Assembly (NCBI RefSeq): GCF_012848175.1
Contig: NZ_CP051651.1
Span: 3,410,001-3,474,000 of the forward strand
DNA from: Xanthomonas campestris pv. badrii
GTDB taxonomy: Bacteria > Pseudomonadota > Gammaproteobacteria > Xanthomonadales > Xanthomonadaceae
Reading direction: 5' to 3'
Length of the DNA: 64,000 bases
This document shows positions 16,401-27,505 of the stretch, one piece after another (the stretch's first letter is position 1; every line of letters begins with the position of its first letter). Position numbers and translations under genes: made by a program. The notes under the pieces were generated by a model. It did not search any database. It saw only the letters and a list, made by a program, of their open reading frames with translations, and was not told the origin of the DNA.

Positions 16401-19370
16401 TCAGAAGCGCTGGTTGTACTGCACGAACAGGAAGCGGTCGTAGTCGAGCATCGGGTCGATCGCAGCGGTGCTGCTGTTGGTGATCGAGTAGGTGATCGGC
16501 GGCTGCTTGTTCCAGATGTTGCGGGCGCCAACGGTCACGCTGCCATCCCACGGAGCCTGCCAGGTAACCGAGACGTCCTGGTAGGAGATGGAGCCCTTCT
16601 TGTTGGAACCGGTGCCACCGCCCCAGCCCGGGTTTGGGGTCTGGTAGTTCGGGTTGTTGCACTCGATGCCTGCCGCTGCGTCCCAGCAATAATCGCGGAA
16701 ACCGCCGTAATAGCGCAGGTTCCAGTTTGCCGACAGCGAACCCAACGACCAGTCCAGACCCAGGGTGGCACGCACGCGCGGGAAGTTCCAGTAGCCGGCC
16801 GCGTTGGCCCATTCGGCACCGGACTCTGCCTGCGACTTGTAGGTCGCCAGGTAGTTGGTGTCCAGGTTGACGGCGAACTTGCCGTAGGCAGTTTCCGGCA
16901 TGCGGTAACGCACGCCGAAGTTGTAGCCTTCGGTTTCCAGACGACCCAGGTTGACGTTGCCGCGGCTCAGCGTGGTGACCTGACCGCTGATCGGGTCGCG
17001 ACCGTAGTCGGCACAATAGCTGGCCAGGTTGTTGAGGTAGCAGTTGTTCAACACATCATTGGCCGACAGCGAAGTGATGATGTTGGAGATCGAAATGCGA
17101 TACCAGTCCAGCGAGAAATCCAGACCCTGCACCCAATGCGGGCTGTACACCATGCCCACGGTCCGGGTGATGCTGTATTCCGGCTCCAGCTCGGCATTGC
17201 CCACGCCCGAATTGAACGGCGCGTTGCCCTGCACGTCGCGACGCGTGACCGGATTGCCGGCGCTGTCGGTCTGACGGAAACCTGCCGGCAGGCCTTCAGC
17301 GGTGCAACGTGCGGCAACGCCTGCGGTGCCCAGCGAACCGAAGGTCGCATCGCACGGATCGGTGAAGGTATCGAACGTCTGCGAGCCGCCGCCGAAGGTG
17401 TCCGACAGCGTCGGCGCACGGAAGCCGGTGCCGTAGGTGCCACGCACCAGCAGGTCGTCGATCGGCTTCCAGGTGAAGCTGAACTTGCTGTTGGTGGTGT
17501 CGCCGAAGCGGCTGTAGTTGCTGTAACGCGCAGCCACGTCGAACGACAGTTCCTTGGCGCCCGGCAGATCCTTCAACACCGGGATCAACAGCTCCAGGTA
17601 GGCTTCGTTGGTCTGGTAGCGACCTTCGGTGGCCTGTGCCGCCAGGTCGGTGGTGTAACCGGCGCTGGACAGCTGGTCCGGATAGTCGTAGCCGCTGATT
17701 TCGCGGTGTTCGACGCCTGCGGCGAAGCCCAGCTCACCGGCCGGCAGGTCGAACAGGCCGCCGGTGACGTTGGCGGTCCACTGCTTGCTCAGGCTCTGCT
17801 GCGTGGACTGACCCAGCGCATTGATGTACTGCAGCGCGTTCGGCGTGGAGGCCGACGGGCCGCCCAGGATGTTGAACGGGGTGCACTGGCCCAGCGCATT
17901 GCTGGTACCCAGCGCGATCGGAGCCGCTGCGGTACCGCACTGCACCTGACCCTGTGCATTGAGGAACGAAGGACCCAATGCCTTCTGCAGCGCCAGCAGG
18001 TTGATGTTGCCGCGCGACACCTGCGTCACATCGTACTTGTTGTAGTTGAAGCCCACGTCCCAGTTCCAGCCGTGGCTTCCAACGTCGAACACGCCTTCCA
18101 GCGCTGCATCGAAATGCAGGGTCTTGACGTTGCTTTCGGTGGTGCGCGGCAACTCGATGGTGCGGCGGAACCAGCTGGTGATGTCCTGGCCCATCGGGTT
18201 GTAGTAGCTGCTGCCACTGATGGCCACCGGAAACTGCGGCTGCGACGTTGCCTGCAGCGGGTAGCCCGCAATCTGACGGTTGGACGTACGTTCCGAATAC
18301 ATCGCCGTCGACTTGAAGGTGATGTTGTCGGTGAGGTTGTAGCTGCCGGTGGTGAAAACCGACTTGTTCTTGCTGGACTGCTGCAACATCATCTGGTCGA
18401 CGGAGTTGTAGTAGTCGTCCACGCCCGCGCCAATGTGATAGTTCGACAGGCTGCGCGAATCAGCGCCGACGCCCTTGCCGTCAAACGAACCGGTGTGGTT
18501 GAGCACCCACTGGTTGGGCGACCATGCACCCTCGCCTGCACCGACCACATTGCCGTCGGTGTCGAGATAGTTGCCCGCGCCCGGCGTACCCACCGCGCGT
18601 GGATCGTTGAAACGGCCCCAAGGGCCAGTCGCGCTCAGGCTGTCTTCGATGTGGTTCGGGCCGGCCGAGTAACGGGTCAGCGCGCGATCCTTGGCCCACA
18701 CCGGATCTTCATTGGTGTAGTTGGCACCGAACACCAGCGAGGCACGGTCGGTGGTGGTGCCGGCGGTGAAGGAATACTGCTCCTTGGAACCGTCGCCACG
18801 GCCGTTCTGGCCGAAATACGCCGAGGCTTCCGCGCCGTCGTAGTTCTGACGCAGGATGATGTTGACCACGCCGGCCACGGCATCGGAGCCGTAGATCGCC
18901 GAGGCGCCGTCCTTGAGGACTTCGATGCGCTCGATCAGCGAGCTGGGAATGGTCGACATGTCGGTCAGGCCGTTCAGGCTGCTGGTCCAACGCTTGCCGT
19001 TCACCAACACCAGGGTGCGGTTTTCATTCAGATTGTAGAGATTGACGTACTGGCCGCCCTGTTCCGGATCGGAGGTCAGCACGGCAGCCTTGCTGTAAGT
19101 CTGCGTACCGGCGATCGACAGGTTCTGGAGGATGTCGCCGACGCTGACCAGGCCGGACTTCTGGATGTCTTGCTGGGTGACGGTGAAGACCGGCTGTGCG
19201 GTTTCGACGTCGACCGAGCGGATGCGCGAGCCGGTGATTTCGATGCGGTCCAGGGTCGTGGTCGACGGGGCGGACTGCTCTTGTGCATTGGCGGCAAAAG
19301 CCGGCGTCAACGCGATCGCAATACCGGCGGGCAACAGGCCCAGCCGCACTGCGGAGGTGCGAAGGTTCAT
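16401..19370 (-). CDS. TonB-dependent outer-membrane receptor
   Basis: 989 residues. Signal peptide MNLRTSAVRLGLLPAGIAIALTPAFAANA; plug domain about residues 45-165 (RIEITGSRIRSVDVETAQPV; RIEVLKDGASAIYGSDAVAGVVNIILR is the plug hallmark); the rest is a 22-strand barrel with long loops ending in Phe (VQYNQRF), as usual for porin insertion. The Cys-rich loops (TDPCDATFG, ARCTAEG, NNCYLNN) are typical of large xanthomonad receptors. Ligand unknown. Start at 19370: ATG with GGAGAG eight bases before it; the preceding in-frame codon is TTG. Upstream genes on the same strand are an AraC regulator (48 bases away) and a CadC-like regulator, so the receptor is probably controlled by them. Confidence 0.93.
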   Translation of the reverse strand: MNLRTSAVRLGLLPAGIAIALTPAFAANAQEQSAPSTTTLDRIEITGSRIRSVDVETAQPVFTVTQQDIQKSGLVSVGDILQNLSIAGTQTYSKAAVLTSDPEQGGQYVNLYNLNENRTLVLVNGKRWTSSLNGLTDMSTIPSSLIERIEVLKDGASAIYGSDAVAGVVNIILRQNYDGAEASAYFGQNGRGDGSKEQYSFTAGTTTDRASLVFGANYTNEDPVWAKDRALTRYSAGPNHIEDSLSATGPWGRFNDPRAVGTPGAGNYLDTDGNVVGAGEGAWSPNQWVLNHTGSFDGKGVGADSRSLSNYHIGAGVDDYYNSVDQMMLQQSSKNKSVFTTGSYNLTDNITFKSTAMYSERTSNRQIAGYPLQATSQPQFPVAISGSSYYNPMGQDITSWFRRTIELPRTTESNVKTLHFDAALEGVFDVGSHGWNWDVGFNYNKYDVTQVSRGNINLLALQKALGPSFLNAQGQVQCGTAAAPIALGTSNALGQCTPFNILGGPSASTPNALQYINALGQSTQQSLSKQWTANVTGGLFDLPAGELGFAAGVEHREISGYDYPDQLSSAGYTTDLAAQATEGRYQTNEAYLELLIPVLKDLPGAKELSFDVAARYSNYSRFGDTTNSKFSFTWKPIDDLLVRGTYGTGFRAPTLSDTFGGGSQTFDTFTDPCDATFGSLGTAGVAARCTAEGLPAGFRQTDSAGNPVTRRDVQGNAPFNSGVGNAELEPEYSITRTVGMVYSPHWVQGLDFSLDWYRISISNIITSLSANDVLNNCYLNNLASYCADYGRDPISGQVTTLSRGNVNLGRLETEGYNFGVRYRMPETAYGKFAVNLDTNYLATYKSQAESGAEWANAAGYWNFPRVRATLGLDWSLGSLSANWNLRYYGGFRDYCWDAAAGIECNNPNYQTPNPGWGGGTGSNKKGSISYQDVSVTWQAPWDGSVTVGARNIWNKQPPITYSITNSSTAAIDPMLDYDRFLFVQYNQRF

Positions 19371-19418
19371 CAATCTCTCCAGGGTTCGTTAGTGGCGCGT
19401 TAAGCGCCCCTGTGCAAA

Positions 19419-20312
19419 TTACGATTGCGTGAACGCCGTCGCTTTGCGCGTCACGTTCCGTGGCTTTGCCGAATCTGGCGAATTGGTCGCCTGGTCCCGG
19501 TAATGCGATGCGGAGACCCCGAAGCGCGCGCGAAACGCACGCGCAAAACTGCAGCAATTATCGAAGCCGCTGGCGGCCGCAACCTCGCCGATCATCATCG
19601 ATGTGTCGCGCAACAGATCGGAGGCGCGCTCCAGGCGCAGGCGCGCCGACAAGGCCTGTGGGCTCTCCTCGTACAGGCTCTGAAACGTCTTGGAGACATA
19701 CCAGCTGGAGAAGTTGGTCAGCTGCGCCAGTTCGCTGATGCGCACGACGCGGTCGCTGTTGCCTTCCAGGTACAGCCGCGCACGCTGCATGCGGCCGAAG
19801 ACCTGGCGGCGACGGCTGCGTGAGCGACCCGGGCAACGCTGTTCCTGCTCGGTGAAGTCGCGCTGCATCGCGGCCAGGTGCAGCAACAGCGGGCGTGCCG
19901 AGGCACTGCCGCTCTGCTCTGCCGCGTTGCGCCACAGCCGCAATGCGATGCGCAGATCGTTGCGCGACAGCTGGCTGCGCCCCGGATACAGCGTGGCGTC
20001 GGTCAGCTCGGCCAGGGACTGCAGGCTGTCGCCATCGAGGCTGACGCCGACGCACAGCGCGCTGCGGTCGGCCTGCACGGTGGGATGGGAGTCCTTGTCG
20101 AAGGCAATCCAGTCGCCGGCACGCAGGCGAAAACGCCCTTCCTTGGATTCCACCCATGCGCGTCCGCGCAACTGCACCCACAGCGTGAACGTTGCAGACG
20201 TGGTGCGGATGCTGCCCAGCCGCGAGACTGCCAGACAGGTGGTCGAGGTCGATTCGCTGGCACCGTCCAGTGACAGTGCGAGGCCGCGATCGGCAGTGAT
20301 GACCTGTTGCAT
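19419..20312 (-). CDS. AraC-family transcriptional regulator
   Basis: 297 residues. N-terminal about 150 residues form a cupin-like sensing region (FTLWVQLRGRAWVESKEGRFRLRAGDWIAFDKDSHPTV), the C-terminal residues about 185-280 the double helix-turn-helix of AraC proteins: RISELAQLTNFSSWYVSKTFQ and a second unit DTSMMIGEVAAASGFDN-SFARAFRARFG. The linker (RCPGRSRSRRRQVFGRMQRAR) is strongly basic. The gene ends 48 bases before the TonB receptor start, with no terminator visible, so it may be co-transcribed with and control the receptor. The effector is unknown. Confidence 0.9.
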   Translation of the reverse strand: MQQVITADRGLALSLDGASESTSTTCLAVSRLGSIRTTSATFTLWVQLRGRAWVESKEGRFRLRAGDWIAFDKDSHPTVQADRSALCVGVSLDGDSLQSLAELTDATLYPGRSQLSRNDLRIALRLWRNAAEQSGSASARPLLLHLAAMQRDFTEQEQRCPGRSRSRRRQVFGRMQRARLYLEGNSDRVVRISELAQLTNFSSWYVSKTFQSLYEESPQALSARLRLERASDLLRDTSMMIGEVAAASGFDNCCSFARAFRARFGVSASHYRDQATNSPDSAKPRNVTRKATAFTQS

Positions 20313-20422
20313 GTTGGCAGCCCCGTGTACGAAAGAGGGCGTAGTGTTTTGCCGACTCTGGCGCGAATCAGGAAGTTCTGACGAAACTGTGCCGAAATCG
20401 CTACGAAACCTTTCCGAAAAAT

Positions 20423-22774
20423 TTACGAGGTCATTTTTCTCAGCATTATCAACATGCTGGAGATGAAGCCGGAGGCAACCGAAGACCGCTCCGGCAGCGC
20501 CATGTAGGCGATGGAGCTGCCGTCTTCCTCAGCCAGTGCTACATACATCGCGTCGCTGCGCTGGTCCACGCTGAAGCCATTGATGGTGGTGTATTTATCC
20601 GCATCCAGGCACTGCGTCCGCCCGCCGCGCAGCTCGCTGTCGTAGGCCGCACAGCTGTCGGTGGACGACAGGTAATGCACCCGGCCATCCGCACCCGGTG
20701 CCCAACTGCGATACCGCCAACGCGATGGCTGCTGCGGATCCACCGGTCGCACGCTGTCGGCGGCCAAGGTCGGTGCGATCTGCCACAAGCCTGCGCCACT
20801 CAGATGCGTGAACAACACGTGTCCGCTGCCGCGATCCAGGCGTAGCTGCGAGACATCCTGCACGCTGGCCAGCGCGCGCCAGGGCCGGCGTCGCCGGTCG
20901 TAGAGCGTGGCGAAGGTGTGCCCCTCATCGTCGGCGGCAACAACCAGCACCTGGCCAGGATCAGGCACATAGATGGCTTGCAGTGGCCGCGTCTGCGGCA
21001 CCGGCAGCCGGATCGCCTTGCCAGTGGCTGGCGTCACTTCGAACAGCGCTGCGTGCCCCTCTGCGTCGCTCCCGTTGACCAGTACCTGCCGCGAGTCGGC
21101 CGACCAATCTGCGGCCTGCCGCGCGTCCGGCCGCACCCCTTCGATCAAGCGCACCGAGCCAGGCTTGGTGACATCGCCCCACCACAGGCCGTAAGCGCCG
21201 GAGCGATTGGAGGCGAAGACGAGCTGACGTCCATCCGGGGCGATCATCGGGTGGTCGTCGCGTCCATTGGATGCGAATAACCGGCGTCGGATGTAACCAC
21301 CATTCATCGGGTCATGGATGACTTGATGCACACCGAATTGCGGCCTGCGCTGGACGAACACCAGGTGCCCATTCGCCACGTCCGGCGCCTGCGCGTCGTC
21401 CACGCCCAGATCGTGCAGGCTGCGGTCGACCAGATCGAGCCGATACAGCCGCGCCTCGCTATCGACACGGCGCGCGAAGATCAGGCCGCTGCCGTCGGGC
21501 AGCCAGCTCCAGCCCCGGATATCGGCATTATCGTGGGTCAGGCGCTCGGCAGTGCCACCGTGTGCGGGAATCCGCCAGAGATCGCCGAGCTGTGGGTTGC
21601 GCAGGAACACGATCCAGCGCCCATCCGGGGAATAGCGCGGCGCGTAGTCGAAATCGGGCGGCTGCGCGTCGTAGGCCAGCGCCTGCCATTGATCGGTTTC
21701 AAGGTCCAGGCGCCGGATCCGCGGCGCGCCCTGCGCGCCGGTCATGCTGCCGAACAGTAATGCGCGTCCGTCGGGCGACCAGCTGAAGCTGAGCATGTCG
21801 GCGCCATCGCACCGCGTCACTTCGCGTGAGGCGGCTGTGCCGGCCGCCGCCGCAATCATGATCCTGCAGCTGCCATCCGGTGCCTGGCGCGCGAAGGCGA
21901 TTTCGCGCCCATCCGGCGACCAGGCCGGCAATCGATCCGAGACGCCGGGTGCAGGCGTTTCCAGCACCCGTGGATAGGCGTTGTCGGTGGTCTTGACCAG
22001 GATCGAGGTGCCCACGCGATCATTGGTCAGCGAGGCATAGGCAACCATGGCGCCATCGGGCGACAGACTGGGGGTGAGATCGAATCCACCGCCTGCAGTG
22101 ATCACCTGGTACGGCCGCTTGGGGCTACCCGGCACCTCTGGTGCCGACGCAGCGCTGTTGGCGGCGTGCGGTCGTAGCCACAGCGTACGCACCGCAAGCC
22201 CCAACACCAGCAGCAATGCCACACTGGCAATGGCCAAGGCCATCCAGCGGCGCCGATGCTGCGTCGTTGGTGTCGCTGGCAAGTGCTGGGCGTGCGCATG
22301 TTGGCCCGCGTCCGACCCGGCATGCATCGGCCGGGGTGCCGCTGGCGCGGCGTGCTCGGACAGCGGCTCGCCGGAAGTCACGCCTGTGTCTGGCACCTGC
22401 ACCATGGGTGGCTCGGCATGCAGATCCCACGCCACTGGCGCCAACAGGCGGTAGCCGGTCTTGGCAATCGTCTCGATATGCTCCGAACGCTGGCTGCCAT
22501 GGCTGCCCAGCGCCTTGCGCAACTGCGTGACGGCCTGGGTGACGACATCGTTGGTGGGCAAGGTATCGGGCCAGACCTCGGCCAACAGTTGTTCGCGCGT
22601 GACCACCTGCCCCGGCTGCCTGGCCAGGGTCAGCAGCACTGCCAGGGATTTCGGCGCCAGCCGCAGCACGCGCCTGGCGCCTGGTGCATGCACTTCGCGC
22701 GAGGCAACGTCGACCACACACTGCCCGACACGCAGCCGGCCAGAGGACATCGCAGTAGCGGAAGAAACACTCAT
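20423..22774 (-). CDS. CadC-like membrane regulator with TolB-type propeller
   Basis: 783 residues. Residues about 10-110 are an OmpR/PhoB winged helix (SREVHAPGARRVLRLAPKSLAVLLTLARQ; VVTREQLLAEVWPD; VVTQAVTQLRKALG; HIETIAKTGYRL). A single membrane segment follows near residues 175-200 (WMALAIASVALLLVLGLAV). The remaining about 570 residues carry WD40/PD40 TolB-like repeats such as FDLTPSLSPDGAMVAYAS, DRLPAWSPDGREIAFARQ and DYAPRYSPDGRWIVFLRN, forming a periplasmic propeller. Like CadC and ToxR it should sense outside and bind DNA inside. Start chosen at 22774 (MSVSSATAMSSG); a second ATG at 22750 is possible. Followed by the AraC gene and TonB receptor. Confidence 0.85.
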   Translation of the reverse strand: MSVSSATAMSSGRLRVGQCVVDVASREVHAPGARRVLRLAPKSLAVLLTLARQPGQVVTREQLLAEVWPDTLPTNDVVTQAVTQLRKALGSHGSQRSEHIETIAKTGYRLLAPVAWDLHAEPPMVQVPDTGVTSGEPLSEHAAPAAPRPMHAGSDAGQHAHAQHLPATPTTQHRRRWMALAIASVALLLVLGLAVRTLWLRPHAANSAASAPEVPGSPKRPYQVITAGGGFDLTPSLSPDGAMVAYASLTNDRVGTSILVKTTDNAYPRVLETPAPGVSDRLPAWSPDGREIAFARQAPDGSCRIMIAAAAGTAASREVTRCDGADMLSFSWSPDGRALLFGSMTGAQGAPRIRRLDLETDQWQALAYDAQPPDFDYAPRYSPDGRWIVFLRNPQLGDLWRIPAHGGTAERLTHDNADIRGWSWLPDGSGLIFARRVDSEARLYRLDLVDRSLHDLGVDDAQAPDVANGHLVFVQRRPQFGVHQVIHDPMNGGYIRRRLFASNGRDDHPMIAPDGRQLVFASNRSGAYGLWWGDVTKPGSVRLIEGVRPDARQAADWSADSRQVLVNGSDAEGHAALFEVTPATGKAIRLPVPQTRPLQAIYVPDPGQVLVVAADDEGHTFATLYDRRRRPWRALASVQDVSQLRLDRGSGHVLFTHLSGAGLWQIAPTLAADSVRPVDPQQPSRWRYRSWAPGADGRVHYLSSTDSCAAYDSELRGGRTQCLDADKYTTINGFSVDQRSDAMYVALAEEDGSSIAYMALPERSSVASGFISSMLIMLRKMTS

Positions 22775-23178
22775 CGGCAAAGAACAGGCATCGGCATGCA
22801 AGAACCACACAAAGACGCAACACACCAAAGATGCGAAACGCCAAATTCAGCAAAGGACGACGACCGACTGTGTCATGCATCCATTTGGTGCAAATTTTAC
22901 TCTATGGCCCGTTGCTTCCCATGACAGGCAGTGACGTCAGGCTCTCTCTCTCTCGCCGACGAATTCAAATAATGACGATGTTCCCTTCGCGCCTTCTGGC
23001 GCGATTTTTTTATCTGCGATTCAGTTAGACGGTCCGCAAGCCTTGAAATATGTAACCGCTTGCAAAGCGGCTGCAGCGCGGCACTTGCGGGAGCCGCTGC
23101 AATCTGCACAAAAATTTGCTGAACTGTTCCTAAGCGGCCCGCGTGTCGCGCAGGCCGCCGTGCAACCAAATGGTTCGG
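22775..23178. other. Intergenic region between thiC 3' end and CadC-like gene
   Basis: Contains a CT microsatellite (CTCTCTCTCTC, about 22942-22953) and, 34 bases further, a plus-strand terminator at 22987-23011 that serves no annotated plus-strand gene. Also an AT-rich patch near 22890-22905 upstream of the CadC-like gene. No protein gene is supported. Confidence 0.5.
22987..23011 (+). terminator. Orphan plus-strand terminator
   Basis: TCGCGCC-TTCT-GGCGCGA followed by seven T. The nearest plus-strand gene upstream is the HDOD protein 7 kb away, so an unannotated short transcript upstream (about 22890-22990) is implied. Confidence 0.8.
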
Positions 23179-25116
<1,938 letters not shown>

Positions 25117-25159
25117 TCAACACTCAGGTGCCCGTGCAGGCACGGACCATCGCATCTAA

Positions 25160-25251
25160 CGAAGCTTCCCTACGCCGGTATGAGCCGGATCAGGTTCGAA
25201 GGGACTATCTCAACCGCAACGGTGCCGCGGTACCCCCACTTCGGCGGCGAT
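25160..25251 (-). promoter_or_regulatory. TPP riboswitch (THI element) of thiC
   Basis: On the minus strand: GTGGGGGTACC, then GTTGAGATAGTCCCTTCGAACCTGATCCGG, CTCATACCGGCGTAGGGAAG. These contain the conserved CTGAGA-like (TTGAGATA), ACCTGATC and ACCGGCGTAGGGA blocks that bind TPP. The aptamer ends about 100 bases before the thiC ATG; that leader has a small GTGCC/GGCAC hairpin but no clear terminator, which suggests control of translation initiation. Confidence 0.95.
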
Positions 25252-25430
25252 TAAACCACATCGCCAAGACAGGCGGCATGGGCCAATGCAGCCAGGACGT
25301 GCGTGCCGCCCAAACGGCCCGCCTCGCAACAGCTGAACGCACCCTGCGCCCCTGACATGCACCGACACCCCACGGCATGCCCCCTGGCTAGCCTGCCCGC
25401 ATAACGACAAGAAACTGCTCTCTCTCCCTA

Positions 25431-25455
25431 CCGCCGACCTTCGGCGGTTTTTTTT
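25431..25455 (+). terminator. Plus-strand terminator in front of the S9 peptidase
   Basis: CCGCCGA-CCT-TCGGCGG followed by eight T, 66 bases upstream of the peptidase ATG. It may end a small RNA transcribed from about 25270-25430 or attenuate the peptidase transcript. Confidence 0.8.
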
Positions 25456-25521
25456 GACCGGCGCTTGCCAGCACCCGCTGCGCTTCGTTATCGTTTTGTG
25501 AAACAGGGATGGACAACACGA

Positions 25522-27492
25522 ATGCGCAGGATGCAGTGGTGTGCCTGGATGGTGGCCGTGTCTGTGTGGACCTCGGCCGGTGGCGTGGCAGCGGAGCCGC
25601 CGCCCGCGGAGGCGTTCGTGGAGTCCGGCCCGATCTCCTCGCCGTCGATGTCGCCGGACGGCAAGCACCTGGCGGTCAGTGCGGACCTGGGCGACGGCAA
25701 TTACGCCCTGGTGGTGTATCGCATCGCCGATATGCAATCCACCATCATGCTGCGTCTGCCACGCTACGAACTGCCGGTGCGCATCGCCTGGGTCAGCGAC
25801 CGACGCCTGGTGATCGGCAAGGGCCGCAAGCTTGGTTCGCTGGAAGAACCGGTGCCGATGGGCGAGATCATTGCCACCGACCTGGATGGCAGTAACCAGC
25901 GCTATGTCTACGGCTACCAGCAGAGCACCCGCAATGCCGGGCTGGAGCGCGGCTTCGGCTACATCGAAGGGCTGCCCAGCCGCCGCAATGGCCATTTCTA
26001 CATGCGGCGCCTGTCGCTGGATTCGCGCCATTCGATGCTCTACGACGTGGATGCGACCACCACCACGCACCGGCTGATCGCCGACATCGATGTGCAGGAC
26101 CTGCGGTTCGTGCTCGACAGGGACGGCGTGGCGCAATACGCCTATGGCACCGACGACGACAACGCCTCGCTGCTGTTCCGCCGCAACGGGAACGGCTGGA
26201 CGCCGCTGACGCAGACCCAGGCCAACTGGCGCCCGTTCACCTTTGCCGACCAGCCCGGGCGTGTCTACGGCTGGTACAGCGAAGCCGGTGGCCCGGCGGC
26301 CCTGGTGTCCAGCGATCCGGACGGCCAGCAGCGCAGCGTCCTGGCGTCGGATCCGTTCTACGACGTCGACGACCTGCAATGGGGGCCGGTCCCCGCCGCA
26401 CCGTTCGCTGCACGGCTCGGGCCAGGTCAACCGGCACTGCGCTACTTTGCGCAGGACGATGCCCAGGCCCAGCTGCATCGCAGCCTCAGCCAGACGCTGG
26501 CCGGCCAGTACGTGGACTTCGTCAACTTCACCGAGGATGGCAGTTCCTTGCTGCTGAAGGCCTACAGCGACCGCGACGCCGGCGCCTGGTACATCTTCGA
26601 CCGCCCGACCAATACGCTCAAACTGGTCATCAAGGCCCGCAAGGCCCTGCCGGCGGCCCAGATGAGCGAGCGACGCATGCTGCGCTTCCAGGCCCGCGAC
26701 GGCCTGGCCCTGGATGGCGTGCTGACCGTCCCTGCCGCTGCCGCCAAGGGCGTGGCGCTGCCAATGATCCTGCTTCCGCACGGCGGACCGCATGCCGATG
26801 GCGACGGCTGGGCATTCGATACCGATGCGCAGTTCCTGGCCAGCCGCGGCTATCTGGTGCTGCAGGTCAACTACCGCGGCGGGCAGGGACGCGGACCCAA
26901 CTTCGAGCGTGCCGGCTACCGCCAGTGGGGCGAACGCATCCAGGACGATCTGGTCGACGGCGTGCGCTGGGCGATCGCCCAGGGGCTGGCCGATCCGGCG
27001 CGCATCTGCAGCTACGGGGCCAGTTTCGGTGCGTACGCGGCGATGATGGTGCAGGTCAAGGCACCGGAGATGTTCCGCTGCGCGGTGGGCATGGCCGGCA
27101 TCTACGATCTGCAGATGATGTACAGCAAGGGCGACATCAATCGCAGCGACTACGGCCTGAATTACCTGGAGCGTGCGATCGGCCGCGACCCTGCCGATCT
27201 GGCGGCGCACTCACCGGTGGCGCTTGCCGAACGCATCAAGGCGCCGGTGCTGCTAGTCCATGGCGAAGAAGACGAGCGTGCGCCCTTTGCGCAGGCCAAG
27301 AGCCTGCGCGCGGCACTCACCCGCAGCGGCAATGCGCCGCAGTGGATGGCCGTCCCCAAGGAGGGCCACGGGTTCTACAAGGAGGACAATCAGGTGGCCT
27401 TCTATCGCACGCTCGAGCAGTTCCTCGCCAGCCACCTGGGCAACCCGGCAGCTGTCGCCGGTGCCTCGCCGGCGCCTGCCGCGCCGCAGTAA
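25522..27492 (+). CDS. S9 (prolyl-oligopeptidase) family peptidase, secreted
   Basis: 656 residues. Signal peptide MRRMQWCAWMVAVSVWTSAGGVAA, so periplasmic. Residues about 30-400 are a beta-propeller (SPSMSPDGKHLAVSADLG at its start), and the C-terminal about 250 residues an alpha/beta hydrolase with HGGPHADGDGW (oxyanion region), nucleophile Ser501 in YGASFGAY, Asp near residue 584 in HGEEDERAPF and His near 615 in EGHGFY. These fit dipeptidyl/acylaminoacyl-type S9 peptidases; the substrate is unknown. Start at 25522 (MRRMQ) is preferred over an upstream non-ATG codon because it gives a proper signal peptide. Its 3' end is 13 bases from the convergent chemoreceptor gene. Confidence 0.9.
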   Translation: MRRMQWCAWMVAVSVWTSAGGVAAEPPPAEAFVESGPISSPSMSPDGKHLAVSADLGDGNYALVVYRIADMQSTIMLRLPRYELPVRIAWVSDRRLVIGKGRKLGSLEEPVPMGEIIATDLDGSNQRYVYGYQQSTRNAGLERGFGYIEGLPSRRNGHFYMRRLSLDSRHSMLYDVDATTTTHRLIADIDVQDLRFVLDRDGVAQYAYGTDDDNASLLFRRNGNGWTPLTQTQANWRPFTFADQPGRVYGWYSEAGGPAALVSSDPDGQQRSVLASDPFYDVDDLQWGPVPAAPFAARLGPGQPALRYFAQDDAQAQLHRSLSQTLAGQYVDFVNFTEDGSSLLLKAYSDRDAGAWYIFDRPTNTLKLVIKARKALPAAQMSERRMLRFQARDGLALDGVLTVPAAAAKGVALPMILLPHGGPHADGDGWAFDTDAQFLASRGYLVLQVNYRGGQGRGPNFERAGYRQWGERIQDDLVDGVRWAIAQGLADPARICSYGASFGAYAAMMVQVKAPEMFRCAVGMAGIYDLQMMYSKGDINRSDYGLNYLERAIGRDPADLAAHSPVALAERIKAPVLLVHGEEDERAPFAQAKSLRAALTRSGNAPQWMAVPKEGHGFYKEDNQVAFYRTLEQFLASHLGNPAAVAGASPAPAAPQ

Positions 27493-27505
27493 GTGCGGCG
27501 CCTGA

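Noticed and set aside
17136..19403. A 755-codon frame antisense to the TonB receptor
   Set aside because: Shadow of a strongly supported receptor gene with signal peptide and barrel motifs.
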